Position numbers and translations under genes: made by a program. Below are positions 1 through 7,843 of a DNA stretch of 64,000 bases, in pieces. Under the pieces are notes generated by a model. It was not told the DNA's origin, did not search any database, and saw only the letters and a program-made list of their open reading frames with translations. Origin of the DNA: Lysobacter changpingensis (GTDB lineage: Bacteria; Pseudomonadota; Gammaproteobacteria; Xanthomonadales; Xanthomonadaceae); contig NZ_JADWPE010000002.1 in the NCBI RefSeq assembly GCF_017308985.1, positions 930,001 to 994,000 on the forward strand, in the 5' to 3' direction. The first letter of the stretch is position 1. The number at the start of each line of letters is the position of its first letter.

Positions 1-795
1 CAGCAGCTTGCGCGCGAACTCCACCGCCACACTCGGCGCGTAGCCGCGCAGGCTCGACACCAGCGCCATCTTGATGATCTCGAACGCCTTGGCTTCTTCC
101 TGCGCGTGGTGGTGCATCGCCGCCGCGAGCGGGCCGACGAAGCCGTAGCCCAGCAGGATGCCGAGGAAGGTGCCGACCAGCGCGGCGGCCACGTGATGGC
201 CGATTTCCGCGGCTTCGCCGCCGATGGACGCCATCGTGATCACGATGCCCAGCACCGCCGCGACGATGCCGAAGCCCGGCAGCGAGTCGGCCAGCACCTG
301 CAGCGCGTGCGCGGGCTCGGCGGCCTCCTTGCTGTGGGTTTCGAGTTCGATGTCGAGCACCTGCTCGAGTTCGTGCGCCTCGAAATTGCCGCTGACCATC
401 AGGCGCAGGCAGTCGGTGGTGAATTCCATCAGGCGCGTGTCGGCGAGCAGCTTCGGGTATTTCTGGAACAGCTCGCTGGACGCCGGTTCGTCCACGTCGC
501 GCTCGATCGCCATCATGCCCTCGCGGCGCGCCTTCATGAGCACGTCGTAGAGCATGGCGAGGATGTCGACGTAGTCGGCCTTCTTGTAGTGCGAGCCCTT
601 GAGCAGGCGCGGAATGCCGCCCACGCAGGCCTTCACGACCTTCAGCGGATTGGCCACGAGGAACGCGCCCACGGCCGCGCCGCCGATGATCAGCAGCTCG
701 TAGGGTTGCCACAGGGCGCCCAGCTTGCCGTGCGACAGAACGAAACCACCCAGAACGCTGCCGATTACGACGATGAAACCGATGATGATGAACAT
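1..795 (-). CDS. motA: flagellar motor stator protein MotA (3' end outside window)
   Basis: Reads leftward off the left edge, so the C-terminus is missing; 265 codons are visible. The product starts MFIIIGFIVVIGSVLGGFV, a first membrane segment, followed by a second hydrophobic stretch with LLIIGGAAVGAFL. A cytoplasmic loop carries YKKADYVDILAML and the Arg/Glu-rich stretch KARREGMMAIERDVDEP that in MotA contacts FliG. A later segment GFGIVAAVLGIVITMASIG is the third membrane helix, and VGPLAAAMHHHAQEE follows helix four. MotA forms the proton channel with MotB and drives flagellar rotation in the inner membrane. motB would be expected further left. The start ATG is at 795-793 after GGGGCGG. 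Confidence 0.95.
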   Translation of the reverse strand, partial: MFIIIGFIVVIGSVLGGFVLSHGKLGALWQPYELLIIGGAAVGAFLVANPLKVVKACVGGIPRLLKGSHYKKADYVDILAMLYDVLMKARREGMMAIERDVDEPASSELFQKYPKLLADTRLMEFTTDCLRLMVSGNFEAHELEQVLDIELETHSKEAAEPAHALQVLADSLPGFGIVAAVLGIVITMASIGGEAAEIGHHVAAALVGTFLGILLGYGFVGPLAAAMHHHAQEEAKAFEIIKMALVSSLRGYAPSVAVEFARKLL

Positions 796-819
796 GAGCC
801 GCCCCAAACTTCGAAGGGG

Positions 820-846
820 ATAACGGCGCTGCGTCGGGAAGGTTGA
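820..846 (-). promoter_or_regulatory. putative FliA (sigma-28) promoter of motA
   Basis: On the minus strand TCAA (846-843) is followed by exactly 15 bases and then GCCGTTAT (827-820). This is close to the flagellar sigma-28 pattern TAAA-N15-GCCGATAA. The predicted transcript would start roughly 20 bases before the motA ATG, leaving room only for the ribosome-binding site. Flagellar class III control of motA is the usual arrangement; the assignment to this site is inference from spacing and sequence. Confidence 0.5.
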
Positions 847-892
847 GGCGCGGAATGCCGACAGGTTGAGGCGCGGAATGCCGACAGGTTGA
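841..892. repeat. 23-bp direct tandem repeat upstream of motA
   Basis: The unit ggttgaggcgcggaatgccg plus aca occurs at 841-863 and again identically at 864-886, then the first six bases start a third copy. The first copy supplies the -35-like half of the proposed FliA promoter, so copy number changes would move sequence adjacent to the promoter but leave it intact. Confidence 0.85.
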
Positions 893-1039
893 TGGGTGTC
901 GCATTCCTGTTCTCGAGCCGCTCTCCCTCCGGGAGAAGGAGTTGGGGTGAGGGGCGGGACGTGCGATGCGATGATGCGGCTGGTGCCCTTGCTTCGCTTT
1001 CAATCGCCTTCGTTCAGGCTGCGGCGCTGTGCACGTCTT

Positions 1040-1063
1040 CCCTCCCCTGCACGCAGGGGAGGG
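1040..1063. repeat. dispersed intergenic hairpin repeat (CCCTCCCC family)
   Basis: The arms ccctcccctgc and gcaggggaggg form an 11-bp perfect stem with a two-base centre. Related hairpins recur at 4498-4523, 20915-20940 and 58291-58316. A weaker cousin built on ctctccc/gggagaag lies at 921-938. The stretch from 847 to 1088 holds only these repeats and no credible gene. The hairpin sits 3' of the leftward epimerase gene and could act as its terminator, although no T-run follows. Confidence 0.7.
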
Positions 1064-1088
1064 AGTCGGGTGGGCCTGACGGAAGCAC

Positions 1089-1901
1089 TCACCAGACCAG
1101 GCGAAACCACCGCTCCAGCGTCTCGCCCGGGGCCAGCCTGCGCGGCTCCAGATTGAACGCGTCCGGCGGCCCGCTCTGCGGTTCGACGCAGGTCGTGCGC
1201 TCGGGCATGTCGTAGACGACCCAGTGCGCGCAGTCCGACGTCAGCGTGACGCGCTGGCCGCCTCGATGCAGGACGACCGGCGCATCGTTCAGGAAACAAT
1301 CGTCCCAGGGCCCCGGAGGCGGCGGCGCGAGCGGGCGCGTCGCCATGCCGGCCCCGTCGCGCGGATACCAGGCGCTGGGCGCGAACTCGACGCGTTCAGG
1401 TTTGAGGAACCACGGATGCCAGCCCAGTTCCGCCGGCATCGCGCGCGCGCCCGCGGTCGCAGACAGCGTCATGCGCATGCCGCGCTCTTCGACCTCGATG
1501 CGTTGCCGTGCGATCCCGCCGAACGGCCAACGCTCGTCCGTCGGCATCGCGAGCGAGAGTTCGACGCGGTGCGCCGACTGCGAATCCACGCGCCACGGCA
1601 GGGCGAAACCGACGCCGTGGATCGCGTGCGCGCCCAGGTTGACCGGAAGCCGGAACGACGCGCCTTCGAAATCGAACGCGCCGCGCCGCACGCGTCCAGC
1701 CCACGGCACCATCGGGTACGAACCCCACGCCAGCATCGACGCGTTGTCGTCGCTGAAACCGGCCAGCTGTTCGATACCCTCCACGCGGACCTGCGCGATG
1801 CGTCCGCCCGCCTGCGGCGCGACCTCGACCGACATCGCGCCGTTCGTCAGCGTCAGCAGCGGGCCCGGTTCGAGCCGCGCGGTCGCGGCGTCACGCGCCA
1901 T
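1089..1901 (-). CDS. aldose 1-epimerase family protein
   Basis: A 270-residue cytoplasmic protein of the galactose mutarotase superfamily, which interconverts alpha and beta anomers of free sugars. It carries the family's early PQAGGRIAQV and SYPMVPWAGRVRRG stretches, a central HAIHGVGFALPW with the conserved His, and a late ELGWHPWFL segment with the second His region. The ATG at 1901 overlaps the end of the GH43 gene by 11 bases, so it is the last gene of the receptor operon. There it would speed anomer equilibration of arabinose or xylose released by the cluster's glycosidases. The substrate is inferred from context. Confidence 0.85.
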   Translation of the reverse strand: MARDAATARLEPGPLLTLTNGAMSVEVAPQAGGRIAQVRVEGIEQLAGFSDDNASMLAWGSYPMVPWAGRVRRGAFDFEGASFRLPVNLGAHAIHGVGFALPWRVDSQSAHRVELSLAMPTDERWPFGGIARQRIEVEERGMRMTLSATAGARAMPAELGWHPWFLKPERVEFAPSAWYPRDGAGMATRPLAPPPPGPWDDCFLNDAPVVLHRGGQRVTLTSDCAHWVVYDMPERTTCVEPQSGPPDAFNLEPRRLAPGETLERWFRLVW

Positions 1902-2907
1902 AGGGATCGATGGTGCGGATGCGGCCGTCGGCGTCGTGATGCAGCGGCGCGACCTTGATCGAACGCAGGTGCGTGACGCCGCCCGACAGGATCGAGTCGT
2001 GATAGAAGAGGAACCACTGCCCATCGAACTCGACGATGGAATGGTGCGTGGTCCAGCCCACCACCGGCGTGAGGATGCGGCCCTGGTACGTGAACGGCCC
2101 GTACGGGCTGTCACCGGTCGCGTAGCACAGGTAATGCGTGTTGCCGGTGGAATACGAGAAGTAATACTTCCCGCCGAACCTGTGCACCCACGACGCCTCG
2201 AAGAAACGGCGGTCGTGATCGCCGGCCTTCAGCGGCTGGCCGTTCCCGTCGAGGATCACCACCTCGCGCGGCGCCTCGGCGAACTCCAGCATGTCGCCGC
2301 GCAGGCGCGCGACCTTCGGGCCGAGCGCGGGCTCGTCGTCGGCGGGTTCGGCGTGCGCGTCACTGCGCACGTTGTCGCGGTACTTCTGCAGCTGCCCGCC
2401 CCACAGGCCGCCGAAGTACATGTAACTCTCGCCGTCCTCGTCGGTGAACACCGCCGGATCGATCGAGTAACTGCCCTGGATGGCTTCGGGCTGCGGCACG
2501 AACGGGCCTTCGGGACGATCGCCGACCGCCACGCCGATCTGGAACACGCCGTCGCTGCGCTTGGCCGGGAAGTACAGGTAGTACTTGCCGTCCTTCGTCG
2601 CCGCATCCGGCGCCCACATCTGCCGCTGCGCCCACTTCACGTCGCGCACGTGCAGCGCGACGCCGCAGTCGATGGCTTCGCCGTCGGGCGAATCCATGCG
2701 CAGGACGTGGTAGTCCTCCATGCCGAAGTGCGAGCCCTCGTCGTCGAACGGAATGCCCGCGTCGATGTCGTGCGAGGGATAGATGTACAGCTTGCCCTCG
2801 AACACGTGCGCCGACGGATCGGCGGTGTAGATGTGCGTGACCAGCGGCTGCGAGATCGCCCTGGCGGCGATGGCGCCCAGGTCCTGGTTCTGCGAAAGGT
2901 CGGTCAT
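1891..2907 (-). CDS. glycoside hydrolase family 43 (arabinofuranosidase/xylosidase type)
   Basis: A 338-residue single-domain GH43 enzyme with no signal peptide, so probably cytoplasmic or periplasmic by an unseen route. The three expected catalytic acids are visible: base Asp30 in THIYTADPSAH, pKa-tuning Asp150 in YSIDPAVFTDEDG and acid Glu237 in FFEASWVH. The five-bladed propeller is complete, ending HLRSIKVAPLHH. Such enzymes remove arabinose or xylose from arabinoxylan oligomers. The gene follows the symporter by 20 bases and overlaps the epimerase by 11. Exact specificity within GH43 cannot be read from the sequence. Confidence 0.88.
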   Translation of the reverse strand: MTDLSQNQDLGAIAARAISQPLVTHIYTADPSAHVFEGKLYIYPSHDIDAGIPFDDEGSHFGMEDYHVLRMDSPDGEAIDCGVALHVRDVKWAQRQMWAPDAATKDGKYYLYFPAKRSDGVFQIGVAVGDRPEGPFVPQPEAIQGSYSIDPAVFTDEDGESYMYFGGLWGGQLQKYRDNVRSDAHAEPADDEPALGPKVARLRGDMLEFAEAPREVVILDGNGQPLKAGDHDRRFFEASWVHRFGGKYYFSYSTGNTHYLCYATGDSPYGPFTYQGRILTPVVGWTTHHSIVEFDGQWFLFYHDSILSGGVTHLRSIKVAPLHHDADGRIRTIDPYGA

Positions 2908-2927
2908 GGGGGAATCTCCGGTGTCGA

Positions 2928-4409
2928 TCAGGCCGAGGCGGCGTTCAGTCGTCGCGCGTTGAGCTCCTGCTCGATGCGCGATTCCATCGGCTTGTTGATC
3001 TCGTACAGGAACAGCAGCACCACGCACACCAGGAACGGCAGCGACGCGTACAGGCTCACCGCCAGGCGGATGCCGTCGACGGTCTGCGCCGACTGCGCCG
3101 CCGCATCGGCGTCGTAGCCGTAGAACGCGAGGATGCCGGCGACCAGCGCGCCGCCGAAGCTCAGGCCGATCTTCAGTCCGCACAGCATCGCCGAGAAGAT
3201 GATCGCGGTGGCGCGGCGATGGTTCTTCCATTCGGAGTAGTCCGCGACGTCGGCGATCATCGCCCACAGCAGCGGGATGGTGATGCCGTAGAAGAAGCCG
3301 TGCAGGATCTGCGAGACGAACACGATCCACGTCGCCTGCGGCGGGAACAGCAGGAACGCCAGCATGAACAGCGTCGACACCAATAGCGCGCCGCCGAACA
3401 CGTCGCGCTTGCCGAAGCGGTCGGCGAGCTTCTTCGAGAAGCCGATGCCGCAGATCATGAAGATGATGCCGCCGGCGTTGAACAGGCTCAGCGCGGACGT
3501 CGGCGCGTCCTTCGGCCACTGGAACTCGGTCAGGCCCATGCCGGTGAGCACCGAGTTGAGTCCCGCGATGAAGCCGTTGAAGCCGACCTCGTCGAGGAAG
3601 CCGGCCAGGTGCGGCTCGCTCAGGTAGTACTTGAAGTAGTACACGTACATGCCGCCCTTCAGCGCGAGCGTCATGAACACCAGGATGGTGAGCATCAGCA
3701 TCACCACCCATGGGCGGTTGCGCGCGAGGTCGGACAGGTCCTGCTTCACGCTGGATTTCTGCTCCGGCGCGGGGACGATGCGCTCGGTCGTCGTGAAGAA
3801 GGTGATCAGGAAGAACACCGTGCCGACGATCGCGAACAGCATCATCGTGTTGTGGAAGCCGCGCACCTTGTCGCCGTCGCCGAGGATCAGCACCAGCGGC
3901 AGCAGCAACGCCTGGATGATGAACTGCGCGATCATCACCGCGACGAAGCGGTACGCCGACAGGCTGTTGCGCTGCGCCATGTTGCCGGTGAGCACGCCGC
4001 TGAGCGCCGAGTACGGCAGGTTGTTGGCCGCGTAGATCATCACCAGCAGCGTGTAGGTGCCCATCGCGTAGGCGACCTTCGCACCGGGCGCGAGGTCGGG
4101 CGTGCTGAAGGCCAGCAGCGAGAACACGCCGAACGGAATCGCCGTCCACAGGATCCACGGCCGGAACTTGCCCCAGCGCGTATTGGTGCGGTCGGCGGCG
4201 ATGCCCACGACCGGCGTGAAGACGAACGCGCCGAGGATGCCGCCGATGAAGATGATGGTGGCCGCCGTGGCCGCGGGAATGCGGTACACGTCGGTGTAGA
4301 AGAACGCCAGGAACGTCACCAGCGTCTGGAAGATCAGGTTCGCGGCGAGGTCGCCGAGGCTGTAGCCGATCTTCTCGGTGACCGACAACGTTTCGGAAGT
4401 GCTGTTCAT
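2928..4409 (-). CDS. GPH-type sugar:cation symporter (MFS)
   Basis: 493 residues with about twelve hydrophobic segments. The start MNSTSETLSVTEKIGYSLGDLAANL is typical of the glycoside-pentoside-hexuronide:cation family; YSLGDLAAN is a hallmark of its first helix. Later RTNTRWGKFRPWIL matches the loop 2-3 signature and YSEWKNHRRAT the central-loop motif with the conserved K/R residues. It should import oligosaccharides or pentosides across the inner membrane after TonB-dependent outer-membrane uptake. ATG 4409 follows AAGGTG; a GTG two codons earlier is possible. It lies between the receptor and GH43 genes in one leftward unit. Confidence 0.9.
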   Translation of the reverse strand: MNSTSETLSVTEKIGYSLGDLAANLIFQTLVTFLAFFYTDVYRIPAATAATIIFIGGILGAFVFTPVVGIAADRTNTRWGKFRPWILWTAIPFGVFSLLAFSTPDLAPGAKVAYAMGTYTLLVMIYAANNLPYSALSGVLTGNMAQRNSLSAYRFVAVMIAQFIIQALLLPLVLILGDGDKVRGFHNTMMLFAIVGTVFFLITFFTTTERIVPAPEQKSSVKQDLSDLARNRPWVVMLMLTILVFMTLALKGGMYVYYFKYYLSEPHLAGFLDEVGFNGFIAGLNSVLTGMGLTEFQWPKDAPTSALSLFNAGGIIFMICGIGFSKKLADRFGKRDVFGGALLVSTLFMLAFLLFPPQATWIVFVSQILHGFFYGITIPLLWAMIADVADYSEWKNHRRATAIIFSAMLCGLKIGLSFGGALVAGILAFYGYDADAAAQSAQTVDGIRLAVSLYASLPFLVCVVLLFLYEINKPMESRIEQELNARRLNAASA

Positions 4410-4497
4410 GATCACCTTTGGTGGGCGCCGTACCGCTGCGCTTCATATACACCACGGCCCGCCCGGTGCGCTGCACTGGACGGGCCGGGTTGGTCCA

Positions 4498-4523
4498 CCC
4501 TCCCCCGCTCGCGCGGGGGAGGG
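4498..4523. repeat. CCCTCCCC-family hairpin between receptor and symporter genes
   Basis: Arms ccctcccccgc (4498-4508) and gcgggggaggg (4513-4523) pair perfectly around four bases. It lies just 3' of the receptor stop codon and before the symporter. In mRNA it could slow polymerase or protect the 3' end of the highly expressed receptor message, giving unequal expression within the operon. That role is inference. Confidence 0.7.
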
Positions 4524-4532
4524 ATTACCGCG

Positions 4533-7427
4533 TCAGAACGTGCCGCGAACGCCGATCGTGTACGTGGTGCCGAAATCGTACATGTCGTTGACCGCGTTCT
4601 CGAAGGCGAAGTAGGAACGGCGCTCCTCGTCCAGGATGTTGGTGACGTTGAAGAAGATCTGCGGCTTGGACTTCACGTTGACCAGCGTGTAGCTGCTGGA
4701 CAGGTCGAGCTGGCCGCGGTCCTCGCCGAACAGCTGCGCGAACGGGATGCCCTGCTGGTTCGCACCGCTGGCCGCGGAACCTTCCTGCCAGTTGTACGAC
4801 AGGCGCGCCTGGGCGACGTCGTTCTCCCAGTAGATGGTCGCGTTCCACATCGTCGGCGACAGGCCGTAGACGTTGCTCGACAGCGCCGCCGCGTCCTTGC
4901 CGATGGTCGACAGGTCGATCTTCGAGAAGTTGCCCATGAAGCCCAGGCCGTCGAGCACGAAGCTCAGCGGCTGCACCCAGATCGCTTCCCAGCCATTGAT
5001 CTCGAGTTCCGCGTCGGCGTTGACCTGCTGCTGCACGTTCACCGTCGCGACGTCCGGGCCGCCGCGCGAGTTGATCGCCTGCTGCTGCGCGTCGACCAAG
5101 TCTTCGAACGGAATGCCCAGGTCGGTGAACGGACGGGTGACCACGCCCTGGTAGGTGTAGCCCTTGATGCGCTTGTTGAACAGCGTCAGGCCGACGAAGC
5201 CTTCGCCGCCGGTGTACCACTCGCCGCCGATGTCGAAGTTGGTCGAGGTGTACGGGGTCAGGTCCGGGTTTCCCTGCGTCGCCACCTGCGCCGAGATGTC
5301 GCTGAAGGTCGTCGCCGGCAGCATCGAGCTGGGGTTCGGACGCGTCATCGTGCGCGAGGCCGAGGTGCGCAGCACCACGTCTTCGGCGACGTCCCACGCC
5401 GCGCTGAACGACGGCAGCCATTCGTTGTAGTCGCTGGTCAGCGTCTGCCACTCGCGCACGCCGCCGATGGTGACCGGGCCGCTGATGTCCTGGTCGGTCT
5501 TCGCGTAACGCACGCCCATGTTGAAGCGCAGGTTTCGATGCCAGACCTCGGACTCGCCGTTGATCATGATGAAGGCCGCGGTGTTGGCCTCATCGAAACC
5601 GCCGGTCGGCGCGCTGGTGTTGGCGTTGTTCGCCTCGGCCGCCGAGTCGCGGTAGAAGGCGTAGTTCGTGTCGGCCATGAAGCGGTCGAAATCGACCGTC
5701 ACGAAGCCGGCGGGACCCGGCCTGAGGTAGTTCGGCAGCGCCGCGTCGGGCACCTGCGAGAACGCGTACGGCTGCCAGTTGGTACCGGTGTCGCCGAAGC
5801 CGACGATCGAGCGGGAGTTCTCGTCGTAGGCGATGCCGAAGGTCACGTTGTTGCGGTCGTCGCCCAGCTGGAGGCTCGTGTTCAGGCCGCCGGTGGTGGT
5901 CACGCGCTTCTCGTTCTGCGCCCACACGCGACCGCCGGTCCAGGTCCAGCCGATGTTCGGATCGTTGAGGTCCAGGCCGCTCTGCGTGGTCGGGAGGTCG
6001 CCGTTGTTCTCGTACTGCACGGTGGTGACCGGCGAGTTGAACAGGATCGTCGGCGAGTCGCGGAACATCCAGCTGCGGCTCACGCTGGCCTGCACGTCGA
6101 GCTTGACGTCCTCATCGAAGTAGAACGTGAAACCCGGCGTGAACTGCCAGTACTTCACGTCCTCGGTGTACGGGCGGGCTTCGAGGAAGTACTGCGCGTT
6201 CTCGAACGTGGCGCTGGTGACGACGTTGTTCGCGTCCAGCTGCATGTTCGTGGGAACCATCGCGCCGTTGCGGCCGATCAGGTTGATGTCGATGCGGTCG
6301 TTGGTGCGGTGCGCGTCGGTGTACAGGACGTCGGCGTACACCTCGAGGTCCTCGTTCGGACGCCACTGCACCGAAGCCAGGAACGCATCGCGGTCGCGAT
6401 CGCCGGACATGTGCACCGGGCGGCCGAGGCGCGGGATCAGCGCTTCGCCGATCTGCGCGTTGGTCAGGCCCGGGTTGTGGTCGCGCAGCCATTGCGCGTC
6501 GATCGTCTCGCCCGGGCGGGACGGGATGGAGTCGGGAATGCGCCAGCCATTGCCGCCGGTGGTGTTGCAGGGCGCGCCCATCTCGGGGAACGTGTCGCCC
6601 GCACCGCCGTCGAAGCACTGCGCATTGGTCAGGTTCGGATTCGTCCAGCCGATCGTCTCGTAGCCTTCCACGCCGATGTGGCCGCGCTGCGAGGTCAGGC
6701 CCACCAGCACGCCGAAGGTCTTGTCCTCGTTCAACCAGCTGCCGATCACGGTGCCGCGCGGGCTGGTCTTCTCGCTGAGGTCGTTGTAGTCGCCCTGCAG
6801 CGAGTAGGTGACCTGCGATTCGGGGTTGTCGAACGGCCGCACGTTGCGCATGTCGACCACGCCCGACGCGCCGCCCTCGGGCTGCGCCGCCGTCGGCGAC
6901 TTGTACACCTTCAGCTGCGTGAAGAATTCGGTCGGAAACAGGTTCAGGTCGACTTCGCGATTCGCGTTCTGCGCGTCCAGGCCGATGGAGGCCGTCGCGA
7001 CCGACTGACCGTTGATGGTCGTCTTGGTGAAGCTGCTGGGCAGGCCGCGGATGGCGATGTTGAGGCCTTCGCCGTTGACGTCGCGGTTCAGCTGGATGCC
7101 CGGGATGCGGGCCAGCGACTCGGCGATGTTCACGTCGGGGAACTTGCCGATGTCCTCGGCGTAGATGGCATCGACGAAGCCGGTCGATTCGCGCTTGGCG
7201 AGCGTGGAGTACTCAAGGCTCTGGCGGAAGCCGGTCGCGACGACGCGATCGAGTTCGGTCACCTGCTCCTGCGTGGACTGCGACTGCGTGGACTGCGGCT
7301 GCGCCTGCGCCTCGTCGGCGGCGGGCGTGGCCGTCTGCGCCTGCGCGAATGCCGTCGAGCTGGCCAAACCCAACAGCGCCAGGCCCAACGCGCGCGACAG
7401 CGCGTTTCTTGCGATCTGCTTCTGCAC
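4533..7427 (-). CDS. TonB-dependent receptor (xylo-oligosaccharide uptake type)
   Basis: 964 residues if started at GTG 7427, which has GGGAGGGGAG upstream and gives a clean signal peptide ending in SSTAFA. A TonB-box-like VTELDRVVATG follows. The plug contains DAIYAEDIGKFPDVNIAESLARIPG, characteristic of the large Xanthomonas/Caulobacter receptor group, and the plug motif IRGL. The rest is a beta-barrel ending GVRGTF with the C-terminal aromatic needed for outer-membrane insertion. There is no N-terminal STN domain, so it is not a sigma/anti-sigma transducer. It heads the operon with the symporter, and its upstream region carries a TAGCGCTA palindrome. Import of xylo-oligosaccharides is inferred from context. 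An ATG at 7460 is an alternative start. Confidence 0.93.
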   Translation of the reverse strand: MQKQIARNALSRALGLALLGLASSTAFAQAQTATPAADEAQAQPQSTQSQSTQEQVTELDRVVATGFRQSLEYSTLAKRESTGFVDAIYAEDIGKFPDVNIAESLARIPGIQLNRDVNGEGLNIAIRGLPSSFTKTTINGQSVATASIGLDAQNANREVDLNLFPTEFFTQLKVYKSPTAAQPEGGASGVVDMRNVRPFDNPESQVTYSLQGDYNDLSEKTSPRGTVIGSWLNEDKTFGVLVGLTSQRGHIGVEGYETIGWTNPNLTNAQCFDGGAGDTFPEMGAPCNTTGGNGWRIPDSIPSRPGETIDAQWLRDHNPGLTNAQIGEALIPRLGRPVHMSGDRDRDAFLASVQWRPNEDLEVYADVLYTDAHRTNDRIDINLIGRNGAMVPTNMQLDANNVVTSATFENAQYFLEARPYTEDVKYWQFTPGFTFYFDEDVKLDVQASVSRSWMFRDSPTILFNSPVTTVQYENNGDLPTTQSGLDLNDPNIGWTWTGGRVWAQNEKRVTTTGGLNTSLQLGDDRNNVTFGIAYDENSRSIVGFGDTGTNWQPYAFSQVPDAALPNYLRPGPAGFVTVDFDRFMADTNYAFYRDSAAEANNANTSAPTGGFDEANTAAFIMINGESEVWHRNLRFNMGVRYAKTDQDISGPVTIGGVREWQTLTSDYNEWLPSFSAAWDVAEDVVLRTSASRTMTRPNPSSMLPATTFSDISAQVATQGNPDLTPYTSTNFDIGGEWYTGGEGFVGLTLFNKRIKGYTYQGVVTRPFTDLGIPFEDLVDAQQQAINSRGGPDVATVNVQQQVNADAELEINGWEAIWVQPLSFVLDGLGFMGNFSKIDLSTIGKDAAALSSNVYGLSPTMWNATIYWENDVAQARLSYNWQEGSAASGANQQGIPFAQLFGEDRGQLDLSSSYTLVNVKSKPQIFFNVTNILDEERRSYFAFENAVNDMYDFGTTYTIGVRGTF

Positions 7428-7550
7428 CGTACTCCCCTCCCGTTTCTGGTACGCGGCCATCCCTTCGGGTTCGCCGCACTCGTTTTTGTGTCTGGAACCC
7501 TTGTGACCCGGTGATCCCCGCCACGAAGGCAGGCCGCACAAGTGCGCCGG

Positions 7551-7566
7551 ATGGTAGCGCTACCAT
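7551..7566. promoter_or_regulatory. LacI-type operator, perfect 16-bp palindrome
   Basis: The sequence atggtagcgctaccat is a perfect palindrome with the CG-centred symmetry expected for LacI-family operators. It lies 124 bases upstream of the receptor gene and on the receptor side of the divergent promoter region. It matches the general form of the xyl-box described in the Xanthomonas xylan system (a TGGTAGCGCTAACA-like sequence, from memory). The likely binder is the LacI regulator encoded at 32.8 kb. Confidence 0.75.
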
Positions 7567-7712
7567 TTTTTCCCCGCACGCTGCGGTGCGACATGAAATC
7601 CCGCAGGCCCGCAAGGCGAGTTTGTCGCAGCGCAGCATGACGTTACGCCCGGAAAGAAGGTTGGATATGGGGGTGTCGACCCCGGCCGGTTGCCCGCGCG
7701 GTACGCTCGCCG

Positions 7713-7726
7713 TGATAGCGCTACCA
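7713..7726. promoter_or_regulatory. second LacI-type operator, exuT side
   Basis: The sequence tgatagcgctacca contains the same TAGCGCTA core (7716-7723) with one mismatch in the outer arms. It is 127 bases before the exuT start and about 160 bp centre-to-centre from the operator at 7551, roughly 15 helical turns. That spacing could allow looped repression of both divergent operons. The rest of 7428-7777 shows no gene and no convincing sigma-70 promoter. Confidence 0.65.
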
Positions 7727-7777
7727 CTTTTCACCTTCCACACACACCTGCGCAGCGTGCAGGAGGACCCCGCGCCC

Positions 7778-7843
7778 ATGCCCCACGTCCCCGCCCCGCA
7801 CGTCCCCGCCGCGAGCGATCGCGCACGGATTCCTGCCGCATGA
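7778..7843 (+). CDS. possible 21-residue leader peptide coupled to exuT
   Basis: An ATG at 7778 lies ten bases after the strong Shine-Dalgarno AGGAGGA (7761-7767). It opens a 21-codon frame rich in Pro, Ala and Arg whose TGA overlaps the exuT ATG as ATGA. The exuT start itself has no visible ribosome-binding site. The simplest reading is that ribosomes load here and re-initiate on exuT. The peptide has no recognised function. Confidence 0.4.
   Translation: MPHVPAPHVPAASDRARIPAA

Noticed and set aside
3609-7514. Very long frame (about 1,300 codons) opposite the receptor gene
   Set aside because: It is the antisense shadow of a high-GC gene; composition is dominated by Arg, His, Val and Asp and the opposite strand shows a full receptor.
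7690-7840. Upstream TTG start extending exuT by 50 codons
   Set aside because: The extension is Arg/Pro/His-rich with no membrane or conserved sequence, and family N-termini begin at about the ATG at 7840.
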